Assembly: GCA_038063175.1 (NCBI GenBank)
Contig: JBBTVP010000009.1
Span: 1-8,612 of the forward strand
Direction of reading: 5' to 3'
From: JBBTVP01 sp038063175
Lineage (GTDB): Bacteria > Patescibacteriota > Minisyncoccia > UBA6257 > 1-14-0-10-40-38
DNA length: 8,612 bases
Part shown: piece after piece, positions 1 to 4,647 of the stretch
Layout: each line of letters opens with the position of its first letter
Numbering within the stretch: the first letter of the stretch is position 1
Made by a program: the position numbers and the translations under genes
Notes under the pieces: model-generated
Database searches by the model: none
What the model was told of the DNA's origin: nothing
Seen by the model: the letters and a program-made list of their open reading frames with translations, nothing else

Positions 1-60
1 GGAATCGAACCCGGTCTACCTGCTCCCAAAGCAGGCGTACTACCGGTATACTACGCTCCG
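1..60 (-). tRNA. tRNA-Pro (anticodon UGG), 3' end cut off by the window edge
   Basis: On the minus strand the sequence begins CGGAGCG at position 60. It runs through a D arm with a GGTAGT loop and an anticodon stem CCTGC/GCAGG around the loop TTTGGGA, giving anticodon TGG, and enters the T arm (ACCGGGTTCGATTCC) at position 1. The last 14 or so nt (T-stem end, acceptor 3' strand and discriminator) lie outside the window. C at position 1 of the tRNA is typical of bacterial tRNA-Pro. It reads proline codons. The gene lies 27 nt downstream of the stop of the minus-strand protein gene at 88-672 and could be co-transcribed with it. Confidence 0.93.
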
Positions 61-87
61 TCTCGAAACTCTAGCAGATTCGAGGAA

Positions 88-672
88 TTAGAAAAGCTTA
101 TCGAATTCCGCTAACGATTCGGTTGATCTTCGGTTGAAGTCGTTGATGGCACGGGCTTCTTCGTTCACCTTTGCAACGAGTTCCTCCACGCGGCCGTTCG
201 TGTAGAATCCTGGACGTTCAAATTTTTCACGGAGCACTCCGAAGAGTTCCTGGAGAAGACTGTTGTAGGAGATGAGTCGCGAGACAAGTGCAACTTCCGC
301 AGAAACCGCTTCAGTTGCAAGGAGCCGCGCCGCTTCCGGTTTAATCGCATCAATACCCCGAGCCATCGCCTCGAGCCGGGAAGAGAGCTTCACCGCCGCA
401 TCTTGAGTTTCTTTCGTCCGTGTGAATTCTTGAGCCACGAGCGTGAGCGCCTCGGCTTTCCTGCCACGGCGATCATGTTCCGCAATCGCCTGGAGATTTG
501 CGAGCGATGCTTCGGCATTCGCCACGATCCGCTCCGCGAGCTTCGCACTCTCAATTCGAGCCGCAGAGAATTCCTGCGGTACAAAGCTCTGGGGAATGAG
601 AATATAGGCGGCAGCGAAGGTGCCGAGGCCGATTGCCGAGCCGGTAAGCAGGATTTTGAGGCGCCGTTTCAT
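88..672 (-). CDS. Unknown N-terminally anchored helical membrane protein
   Basis: I do not recognise this 194-residue protein. It starts MKRRLKILL, followed by a hydrophobic stretch at about residues 7-26 (small residues then AAAYILIP). This fits an uncleaved membrane anchor or a signal peptide with no clear cleavage site. The remaining 165 or so residues are rich in Ala, Glu, Arg, Leu and Lys with few Pro or Gly, and predict as a series of long amphipathic helices, probably a helical bundle or coiled coil outside the membrane. There are no cysteines and no catalytic motif. The ATG is favoured because a TTGCTT/TATAGT promoter with 17-bp spacing lies just before it, with only 8 nt between the -10 box and the ATG. 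There is no Shine-Dalgarno sequence, so translation is probably leaderless. A tRNA-Pro follows downstream. That it is a gene is likely; its function is unknown. Confidence 0.82.
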   Translation of the reverse strand: MKRRLKILLTGSAIGLGTFAAAYILIPQSFVPQEFSAARIESAKLAERIVANAEASLANLQAIAEHDRRGRKAEALTLVAQEFTRTKETQDAAVKLSSRLEAMARGIDAIKPEAARLLATEAVSAEVALVSRLISYNSLLQELFGVLREKFERPGFYTNGRVEELVAKVNEEARAINDFNRRSTESLAEFDKLF

Positions 673-680
673 TGCAAATT

Positions 681-709
681 ACTATAGAAAAAAGTAAGCT
701 GAAAAGCAA
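681..709 (-). promoter_or_regulatory. Leaderless sigma70-type promoter for the 88-672 gene
   Basis: On the minus strand a -35 box TTGCTT (704-709) and a -10 box TATAGT (681-686) are separated by exactly 17 bp. The ATG is 8 nt beyond the -10 box, so the predicted transcript starts at or within a base or two of the start codon. Confidence 0.7.
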
Positions 710-711
710 TC

Positions 712-752
712 TTTCCTTAGGAAATGCGGGCCGCCTGCAGGCGATCCTCGCC
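712..752. repeat. Cluster of short palindromes upstream of tRNA-Gly
   Basis: Three dyads lie back to back: TTTCC-TTA-GGAAA (712-724), the perfect 12-bp palindrome CGCCTGCAGGCG (732-743), and GGCGA-TCC-TCGCC (740-752). The 11 bases at 726-736 (GCGGGCCGCCT) are the exact reverse complement of a core, AGGCGGCCCGC, found three times in the repeat array on the other side of the tRNA-Gly gene. No T-tract follows, so this is not a clear terminator. It lies in the leader or promoter region of tRNA-Gly. Confidence 0.45.
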
Positions 753-781
753 AACTTCCTTAAAAGATTAACTGTTAGTTG

Positions 782-852
782 GCGGGTATCGTATAATGGA
801 ATTACCTTAGCTTTCCAAGCTAATGACACGGGTTCGATTCCCGTTACCCGCT
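782..852 (+). tRNA. tRNA-Gly (anticodon UCC)
   Basis: Complete 71-nt cloverleaf. The acceptor stem is GCGGGTA/TACCCGC (782-788 with 845-851), with discriminator T852. The D arm is short (GTA/TAC around a loop containing TGG). The anticodon stem is TTAGC/GCTAA around TTTCCAA, giving anticodon TCC. The T arm is ACGGG-TTCGATT-CCCGT. It closely resembles the glyT-type tRNA of other bacteria. CCA is not encoded (CAA follows), so the CCA end must be added by nucleotidyltransferase. It reads GGA and GGG glycine codons. Its 3' end is the site of the duplication described for 836-1304. Confidence 0.97.
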
Positions 853-856
853 CAAA
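836..856 (+). repeat. Left copy of the tRNA-Gly 3'-end direct repeat (att-like)
   Basis: This 21-bp segment spans the 3' half of the T arm, the acceptor 3' strand, the discriminator and four bases beyond the tRNA. It is repeated at 1284-1304 with one mismatch (C841 against T1289). The core CGTTACCCGCTCAAA is identical in both. This copy keeps the tRNA intact, as is usual for insertions into tRNA 3' ends. Confidence 0.7.
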
Positions 857-884
857 GCTTCCTTATATAATTTAGATGATCAGC

Positions 885-1029
885 TTTGAGCGAGGCTCGC
901 CCGCCTTCCGAGGCGAGGCGGCCCGCTTTGCGAGGCTTCGCCCGCTTTGCGAGGCGAGGCGGCCCGCTTTGCGAGGCGAGGCGGCCCGCTTTGCGAGGCT
1001 TCGCCCGCTCTTTGCGAGGATTCGCACGC
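885..1029 (+). repeat. GC-rich tandem array of two related repeat units
   Basis: Seven adjoining units all begin with a TTTGCGAGG-like sequence and end in CCCGC or a near form. Type A (19 nt) is TTTGCGAGG, then CTTCGCCCGC, at 927-945 and 990-1008, with a variant at 1011-1029 and a looser 20-nt form at 885-904. Type B (22 nt) is TTTGCGAGG followed by CGAGGCGGCCCGC, at 946-967 and 968-989 (identical), with a 21-nt variant at 906-926. The order is A', B', A, B, B, A, A'. Type A contains the mini-hairpin GCGA-GGCT-TCGC. Units abut with no spacers, so this is not a CRISPR. The array ends 8 nt before the nuclease ATG. Two frames stay open across it, but the unit lengths are not all multiples of three, so a conserved repeat peptide is unlikely. 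Confidence 0.85.
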
Positions 1030-1037
1030 TCACAGTT

Positions 1038-1283
1038 ATGTATTTCGTTTATATTCTTAAGAGTTTAAAGGATGGGAAAACGTATGTTGGCTGTACGCAT
1101 GAATTAAAACAACGTTTAGGACTCCACAATGCTGGACGAGTTATTTCAACTCGATATCGGAAACCATTTAAACTTCTTCTTTCAGAAGAATTCAAAACTG
1201 CCAAAGAAGCCAAACAACGAGAGTTGTGGTGGAAGAGTGGCAGTGGCCGCAGGAAGCTCCGAGGATTTTTCGAAAACGCGTGA
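1038..1283 (+). CDS. Stand-alone GIY-YIG nuclease domain protein
   Basis: This 81-residue protein is a single GIY-YIG domain, the small form related to the UvrC N-terminal domain and YhbQ. The first strand carries the V-Y-I (residues 4-6) and Y-V-G (16-18) halves of the motif. The catalytic-type Arg26 follows in LKQRLGLHN, with His30-Asn31 after it. Glu62, the likely metal ligand, lies in the helix QRELWWKSGSG, followed by the usual KSG-type basic segment. It would make single- or double-strand cuts using Mg2+. The ATG at 1038 starts exactly at the domain edge. An in-frame ATG at 876 would prepend a translation of the GC-rich repeats and is less likely. No Shine-Dalgarno sequence is visible. 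It lies between the repeat array and the second copy of the tRNA-Gly 3' end, which begins at the base after its stop codon. Confidence 0.88.
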   Translation: MYFVYILKSLKDGKTYVGCTHELKQRLGLHNAGRVISTRYRKPFKLLLSEEFKTAKEAKQRELWWKSGSGRRKLRGFFENA

Positions 1284-1304
1284 GATTCTCGTTACCCGCT
1301 CAAA
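1284..1304 (+). repeat. Right copy of the tRNA-Gly 3'-end direct repeat (att-like)
   Basis: It matches 836-856 at 20 of 21 positions and starts directly after the TGA of the nuclease gene. The preceding bases do not form the rest of a tRNA, so this is only a 3'-end fragment and not a second tRNA gene. Confidence 0.7.
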
Positions 1305-1313
1305 AGTTCACTG

Positions 1314-1343
1314 TGTACACAAGACAAGTGAGAATGCTAAAAT
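1314..1343 (+). promoter_or_regulatory. Probable leaderless promoter for the 1351 gene
   Basis: TGTACA (1314-1319, four of six matches to the -35 consensus) and TAAAAT (1338-1343) are 18 bp apart. The ATG lies 7 nt beyond the -10 box. The -35 region overlaps the palindrome GTGTACAC (1313-1320). Confidence 0.45.
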
Positions 1344-1350
1344 AAATGAC

Positions 1351-1671
1351 ATGCGGGTTGTAGCTATTGCACGGGTCTTACTTCTTATCATCGCCGTCTT
1401 GTCGCTCATAGGAACCATCGCGGCACTAAAGTTCGTTCCCTCTCCTTCACCTTTTGGGATGTGCGACTGTCCAGGAAACATCCATGCAGGATTTGTTGTC
1501 CCCGCCTTCTTGAGAGCTCTCGATGCGCAGACTCAGCCTGATGTGCCCGGTGTAATCTGTGCCCCATGTGTGCCCCCTTCTGTGCCCTATTTCTTTATCT
1601 CTATTGATTTGCTAATCGCTGGGGCAATATCGCTGATATTGTGGTTCAAGGTGAAGCCGGGTGAACAGTAG
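1351..1671 (+). CDS. Unknown small two-pass membrane protein with CxC and CxxC pairs
   Basis: I do not recognise this 106-residue protein. Residues 5-27 form a strongly hydrophobic segment after MRVVAIAR. Residues 78-99 form a second (YFFISIDLLIAGAISLILWF), ending in a short basic tail, KVKPGEQ. The loop between them, about 50 residues, has four cysteines in two pairs: C38-D-C40 and C70-A-P-C73, with several prolines. If the loop faces outward these could be two disulfides. If inward, they could be a metal site. The start at 1351 is chosen because the open frame upstream overlaps the nuclease gene, and a -10 box lies 7 nt before this ATG. There is no Shine-Dalgarno sequence. It is not obviously co-transcribed with the nuclease. 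Confidence 0.7.
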   Translation: MRVVAIARVLLLIIAVLSLIGTIAALKFVPSPSPFGMCDCPGNIHAGFVVPAFLRALDAQTQPDVPGVICAPCVPPSVPYFFISIDLLIAGAISLILWFKVKPGEQ

Positions 1672-1910
1672 AGACATTATACGATGTTGTCTTGGGCTTC
1701 GTTCGAGGATCTGTCACATATTCACGATGAGCTGTTGGCTTTCTCGATCCAGACAGAAAGTTCGAATATCCTCTACTAAGGCGCTCAAAACTTTTACTCT
1801 GCTTTCGTAACGGAAAACTTATCCTGATTGACGAAAGGCACCTGGAGATGCTTCTATATTTCTTAGCTCGCCTCATCTGACCTTCCCTCAAAGGAACTCA
1901 TATCACACAG
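1672..1910. other. Intergenic stretch with no supported gene
   Basis: About 240 bp separate the two plus-strand membrane protein genes. A minus-strand open frame here (81 codons, 1646-1891) is very basic, overlaps the end of the preceding gene and lacks start signals, so I do not call it. No clear terminator hairpin follows the 1351-1671 gene. A weak promoter for the 1924 gene could be TTGACG (1828-1833) with TTCTAT (1852-1857) at 18-bp spacing. Confidence 0.4.
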
Positions 1911-1916
1911 AAAGGA
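1911..1916 (+). promoter_or_regulatory. Ribosome binding site of the 1924 gene
   Basis: AAAGGA lies 7 nt before the ATG at 1924. This is the only clear Shine-Dalgarno-like site for a protein gene in the window, and it fixes the start of this gene. Confidence 0.6.
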
Positions 1917-1923
1917 ATGTTCC

Positions 1924-2523
1924 ATGGCTTCGAAAAGTACGGTGGTGCTCGCTGGGGTCTCGCTGTTTCTCTGCGGACTCCTCGTAGGGATACTCATCGC
2001 CACCCCGCCGTTCATCGAACGGGATGCGCCGCGAGAAGTTGCTCCGGCAGTGCCCGCCACAAATGACACGCTCGCGCAGGCGGTAGAGGCGCTCACGAGA
2101 GCGATTAGCGGTCTTCAGCTTCAGCTTGTCGCACCACGCACCGTGACGTCCGAAACTCCCTCAAAACCCGCACACGACGTCCAGGACTTCGCAATCGCGG
2201 TCTCCGATCTCTCCCGCATTGTCGGTGAACTCGGTGAACTACATGCCACGCTCGCACGGTCCTCTCCCGCTCCTCGCATTACCCGAGATGCCCCGGATGT
2301 GCTCGTGAGTGATTCGGTATTCGCCGCACTGCATGCGAAGGAAGAATCCATGGTCGCACGAGAACACCAGTTCTGGAGTACGAACGAAGTGTTTGAGACA
2401 TACGGGAGGCCCGATAAGATTCTTCAGGGATCTTTTGGGATCGAATGGCAATACGAGCGGGGAGGGCAGCGCACCATCTTTTGTCTCGTCGACGGACAGG
2501 TGGCAAATGTCATGTTCGATTAA
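1924..2523 (+). CDS. Unknown membrane-anchored protein with a possible BamE/SmpA-like C-terminal domain
   Basis: The protein has 199 residues. After MASKST a single hydrophobic segment at about residues 7-27 (VVLAGVSLFLCGLLVGILIA) should anchor it, with the rest outside the cytoplasm. Residues 33-50 are rich in Pro and Ala and look like a linker. Residues 50-125 hold heptad-like Leu/Ala helices, probably a coiled coil. The last 50 residues have the pattern V-x3-YGRPDK, then GIEWQY, then TIFCLVDGQV, ending VMFD. This resembles SmpA/OmlA/BamE-type domains (G-x-P near the start, W-x-Y strand, then F-x3-DG-x-V). That similarity is by eye and tentative. A good Shine-Dalgarno sequence supports the start, and an intrinsic terminator follows the stop by 25 nt. 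Confidence 0.78.
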   Translation: MASKSTVVLAGVSLFLCGLLVGILIATPPFIERDAPREVAPAVPATNDTLAQAVEALTRAISGLQLQLVAPRTVTSETPSKPAHDVQDFAIAVSDLSRIVGELGELHATLARSSPAPRITRDAPDVLVSDSVFAALHAKEESMVAREHQFWSTNEVFETYGRPDKILQGSFGIEWQYERGGQRTIFCLVDGQVANVMFD

Positions 2524-2547
2524 TCCGCCTTCTCCCAGATACGCGTT

Positions 2548-2585
2548 ACGTCTTCCGCAGTCCGCGTGCGGGAGACGTTTTTCTT
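2548..2585 (+). terminator. Intrinsic terminator of the 1924-2523 gene
   Basis: A 12-bp stem (ACGTCTTCCGCA at 2548-2559 with TGCGGGAGACGT at 2567-2578, one G-U pair) encloses a 7-nt loop and is followed directly by TTTTTCTT. It acts on the plus strand and its T-tract touches the stop codon of the convergent tyrS gene. There is no T-tract for the minus direction. Confidence 0.85.
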
Positions 2586-3771
2586 ATTGTGAGATTTTTA
2601 CAAACTTTCGCGGTCCCACTTGGATTAGTGTGTCTTTTCCCGAATAAATATCTACAAGGTAATTATTTTTTTTCACAAAATCATTCACCCGCACCGCTCC
2701 CTGCTCGATCAAACGCCGCGCCTCGCTTTTTGATGGCGCAAGCTTTGTGGCAATAAGAAGATCTACGAGCGCCATAGACGGAGCACCGAGGGAAATTACT
2801 GGAATGTCCGCGGGTTTCCCTCCGCGAGAAAAAACATTCGAAAATTCAGCTTCTGCCTGTTCCGCTTCTCTCGTTCCGTGGTAAAGCGCAGTTATTTCCC
2901 GTGCCAGTCGCATCTTCGCATCTTTTGGCGATTGCCGTAGTACATCGGCGATATCCACAGTCGAGAGATTGGTCCCCAGCACAAAGTAGTGCTCCATCAG
3001 TCTGTCATCGAGCGCCATCACTTTCCCGAACATGTCATTGGCCTCGTCGGTGATATTTATTACGTTTCCGTATGAAGATGACATTTTGCGACCGTCGGTT
3101 CCCTCGAGGAGTTCTGTCATGAGAATATCTTGAGGTCTCTGTTTGTAGAGGGGTTGGATATGACGTCCTGTTAACAGATTAAACCGTTGATCGGTGCCGC
3201 CTAGCTCTACATCAGCCCTCACTTTTACCGAATCATATCCCTGGAACAGGGGATACATCAATTCAAGATACGAAACTCTTTTCCCTTCTTTCATGCGTCT
3301 CGCTATGACCTCTCGAGACTCGAACTCATGCAAACCGAAAAGATTTGCGATGCGAGCCAATTCTAAAAAACCTATTTTGGAGAGCCATTTTGAATTATGG
3401 TACGTTTCTGTTTTCTTTGGATTGAGTATCTTGAATGCTTGCTTAAAATAGTCTTTCATGTTGACCTTTATATCTTTCTCGGAAAGCATGGGACGCTCTG
3501 ATTCCTTATCTGATGTATCCCCAATGATTCCCGTGAAATCTCCTATAATAAAAATAATTTGGTGCCCCAGATCCTGAAAGGCGCGAAGTTTCCTAAGAAC
3601 TACGGTACGCCCGAGGTGAATGTTCGGACTCGTCGGATCAATTCCAAGTTTTACCCGGAGCTTCCGGCCCGAGAGGAGTGCCGAGCGAAGATGGTCTTTT
3701 TCAATGACCTCCGCGACGCCACGGCTTAAAATCTCTTCGATCTTCTTTGGATCAGTGCTTATTTTCGCCAT
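2584..3771 (-). CDS. tyrS: Tyrosyl-tRNA synthetase
   Basis: This 395-residue class I synthetase charges tRNA-Tyr with tyrosine in the cytoplasm. The Rossmann catalytic domain has the first signature as HLGR at residues 52-55 (DPTSPNIHLGRTVVL), where the usual final His is Arg. The tyrosine and tRNA site includes LMYPLFQGYDS (171-181) and ELGGTDQ (189-195). The second signature is KMSSS (229-233). Residues from about 330 form an S4-type RNA-binding domain (LAPSKSEARRLIEQGAVRVN), which binds the long variable arm of tRNA-Tyr. Length and layout fit the TyrZ-like form of bacterial TyrRS. The ATG lies 6 nt beyond a TAAAAT box with no Shine-Dalgarno sequence. A strong hairpin lies just upstream (3792-3829). 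It ends tail-to-tail with the plus-strand gene at 1924-2523. Confidence 0.97.
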   Translation of the reverse strand: MAKISTDPKKIEEILSRGVAEVIEKDHLRSALLSGRKLRVKLGIDPTSPNIHLGRTVVLRKLRAFQDLGHQIIFIIGDFTGIIGDTSDKESERPMLSEKDIKVNMKDYFKQAFKILNPKKTETYHNSKWLSKIGFLELARIANLFGLHEFESREVIARRMKEGKRVSYLELMYPLFQGYDSVKVRADVELGGTDQRFNLLTGRHIQPLYKQRPQDILMTELLEGTDGRKMSSSYGNVINITDEANDMFGKVMALDDRLMEHYFVLGTNLSTVDIADVLRQSPKDAKMRLAREITALYHGTREAEQAEAEFSNVFSRGGKPADIPVISLGAPSMALVDLLIATKLAPSKSEARRLIEQGAVRVNDFVKKNNYLVDIYSGKDTLIQVGPRKFVKISQ

Positions 3772-3777
3772 TCGTTC

Positions 3778-3783
3778 ATTTTA
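3778..3783 (-). promoter_or_regulatory. Probable -10 box for leaderless tyrS
   Basis: TAAAAT on the minus strand lies 6 nt before the tyrS ATG. An overlapping TGG-GATAAA would be an extended -10. No good -35 is seen because the 17-bp hairpin occupies that region. Confidence 0.38.
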
Positions 3784-3791
3784 TCCCACGA

Positions 3792-3829
3792 AAGCAAAAG
3801 AGGCGAGCGAACGCTTGCCTCTTTTGCTT
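3792..3829. terminator. Strong 17-bp hairpin between clpP and tyrS, likely bidirectional terminator
   Basis: Arms 3792-3808 and 3813-3829 pair over 17 bp with one G-U pair and a 4-nt loop. The outer stem is A-rich on one side and T-rich on the other (GCAAAAGAGGC/GCCTCTTTTGC), so either strand ends in a CTCTTTTGCTT tract. This fits a two-way terminator that ends clpP transcripts before the tyrS start. The T-run is interrupted by GC, so efficiency is uncertain, and a role as a regulatory hairpin is possible. Confidence 0.55.
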
Positions 3830-3867
3830 ATCCACGCCTATTCCATCACGACATTACAGACATAAGC

Positions 3868-3940
3868 TCCTGTATTTCCTCCGAAGAGGGTAAGACTTGG
3901 CCTAGCGGCCCGGAGCGCACTCTTCGGAGGAAATACAGGA
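3868..3940. repeat. Perfect 21-bp inverted repeat with a structured loop
   Basis: Arms 3868-3888 and 3920-3940 are exact reverse complements over 21 bp (TCCTGTATTTCC at the outer end, CCGAAGAG inward). The 31-nt loop contains its own dyad GGCC-TAGC-GGCC (3899-3910). Each arm can also fold alone: CCTC-CGAA-GAGG on the left and CTC-TTCG-GAG on the right. No T-tract follows on either strand, so this is not a standard terminator. It could be a small mobile-element remnant (MITE-like), a stable RNA or a cruciform site. Confidence 0.7.
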
Positions 3941-3966
3941 AGAGTTCTGGTATAGCATGAGGGGAT

Positions 3967-3988
3967 AGCTGTGCACTTATCCACAGCT
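3967..3988. promoter_or_regulatory. Dyad containing a consensus DnaA box
   Basis: TTATCCACA (3977-3985) matches the DnaA box consensus TTATNCACA exactly. It sits within AGCTGTG (3967-3973) and CACAGCT (3982-3988), a 7-bp dyad. A one-mismatch box, TTATCCACG, is at 3828-3836, and shorter TTATCC motifs are at 3781 and 3988. The site lies 4 nt downstream of the clpP stop. It may be a DnaA target or simply a hairpin whose arm happens to match. Confidence 0.35.
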
Positions 3989-3992
3989 TATC

Positions 3993-4589
3993 CTACCGCT
4001 TGTTCTTAATGACTTCGTCGATCAAGCCGTACTCTTTTGCTTCATTTGCGGTAAGGTAGAAATCGCGATCAGTGTCTTTTTCAATCTTCGCGTTTGGCTG
4101 ACCCGTGTGTTTTGAGAGAATCTGATTCAGCTTGTCTTTTATCTTGATGATGTGTCGCGCAGTGATTTCAACTTCTATCGCCTGACCTTCGGCACCACCC
4201 ATCACCTGGTGGAGGAGAATTTCTGAATTCGGGAGTGCGAGTCGCTTTCCTTTCGTACCTGCCGAGAGAAGCACTGCGCCCATGGATGCCGCCATGCCTA
4301 CACAGATCGTTGAGACATCTGGTTTCACATGCTGCATGGTGTCGTAGATTGCGAGTCCTGCGGTCACCGAACCGCCCGGAGTATTCAGGTAGACCTTAAT
4401 GTCCTTTTTTGGGTCCTCGTGTTCAAGAAATAAGAGCTGGGCGATCACGAGATTTGCCATCGTTTCCGTAACAGGACCTCCAAGAAAAATAATGCGCTCC
4501 TTCAAGAGGCGGGAGTAAATATCATACGCCCGCTCGCCGTACTGCGATTTTTCGATAACCGTGGGAATGAGATATTGGTATTCGTCCAT
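3993..4589 (-). CDS. clpP: ATP-dependent Clp protease proteolytic subunit
   Basis: This 198-residue serine protease forms the tetradecameric chamber that degrades proteins fed by ClpX or ClpA/C. The catalytic triad is visible: Ser102 in GMAASMGAVLLSAG, His127 in EILLHQVMGG and Asp176 in DTDRDFYL. Other family marks are YSRLLKERIIFLGG (25-38), YLNTPGGSV (67-75) and the handle helix near 135-160. The start MDEYQYLIP at 4589 gives the normal family length and N-terminus. An in-frame ATG at 4733 would overlap tig by 86 bases and add an unrelated leader. The 58-nt gap to tig has TTGTCA and TTTAAC motifs that might give clpP its own promoter, but none is convincing, and there is no Shine-Dalgarno sequence. 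The tig-clpP order is common in bacteria. Confidence 0.97.
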   Translation of the reverse strand: MDEYQYLIPTVIEKSQYGERAYDIYSRLLKERIIFLGGPVTETMANLVIAQLLFLEHEDPKKDIKVYLNTPGGSVTAGLAIYDTMQHVKPDVSTICVGMAASMGAVLLSAGTKGKRLALPNSEILLHQVMGGAEGQAIEVEITARHIIKIKDKLNQILSKHTGQPNAKIEKDTDRDFYLTANEAKEYGLIDEVIKNKR

Positions 4590-4647
4590 AACGTAGTTAA
4601 AAGTTAAATGTGACAAGGAATAAGGAAATCTAATTGCTTGTCGGTTG

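Larger units (their letters stand above)
836..1304 (+). mobile_element. Putative GIY-YIG islet inserted at the tRNA-Gly 3' end
   Basis: The segment is bounded by direct repeats of the tRNA-Gly 3' end and holds only a GC-rich repeat array and one nuclease gene. This is the layout of a tRNA-targeted insertion, but with no integrase or transposase. The inference is that the nuclease promotes spread or retention by cutting at tRNA 3' ends, with the duplicated end arising during repair. The alternative is an old recombination between two tRNA-Gly genes, or a decayed larger island. Mobility is not shown by this single copy. Confidence 0.45.

Noticed and set aside
672..875. Plus-strand 67-codon reading frame through tRNA-Gly
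   Set aside because: It reads through the tRNA gene (giving a GSIPVTRS-like tail) and has no protein features.
885..1029. CRISPR array
   Set aside because: Units are 19-22 nt and abut with no unique spacers, and there are no cas genes.
876..1283. Longer 135-codon version of the GIY-YIG protein starting at 876
   Set aside because: The extra 54 codons only translate the GC-rich repeats, which stay open because they lack stop triplets. The domain begins exactly at the ATG at 1038.
1284..1304. Second tRNA-Gly gene
   Set aside because: Only the 3' end is present. The sequence before 1284 is nuclease coding sequence and cannot form the other arms.
1646..1891. Minus-strand 81-codon reading frame
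   Set aside because: Very basic composition, overlaps the end of the 1351-1671 gene, and has no start signals or recognisable features.
3772..3992. Replication origin
   Set aside because: Only one full DnaA box, no AT-rich unwinding tract, and no dnaA or dnaN nearby.
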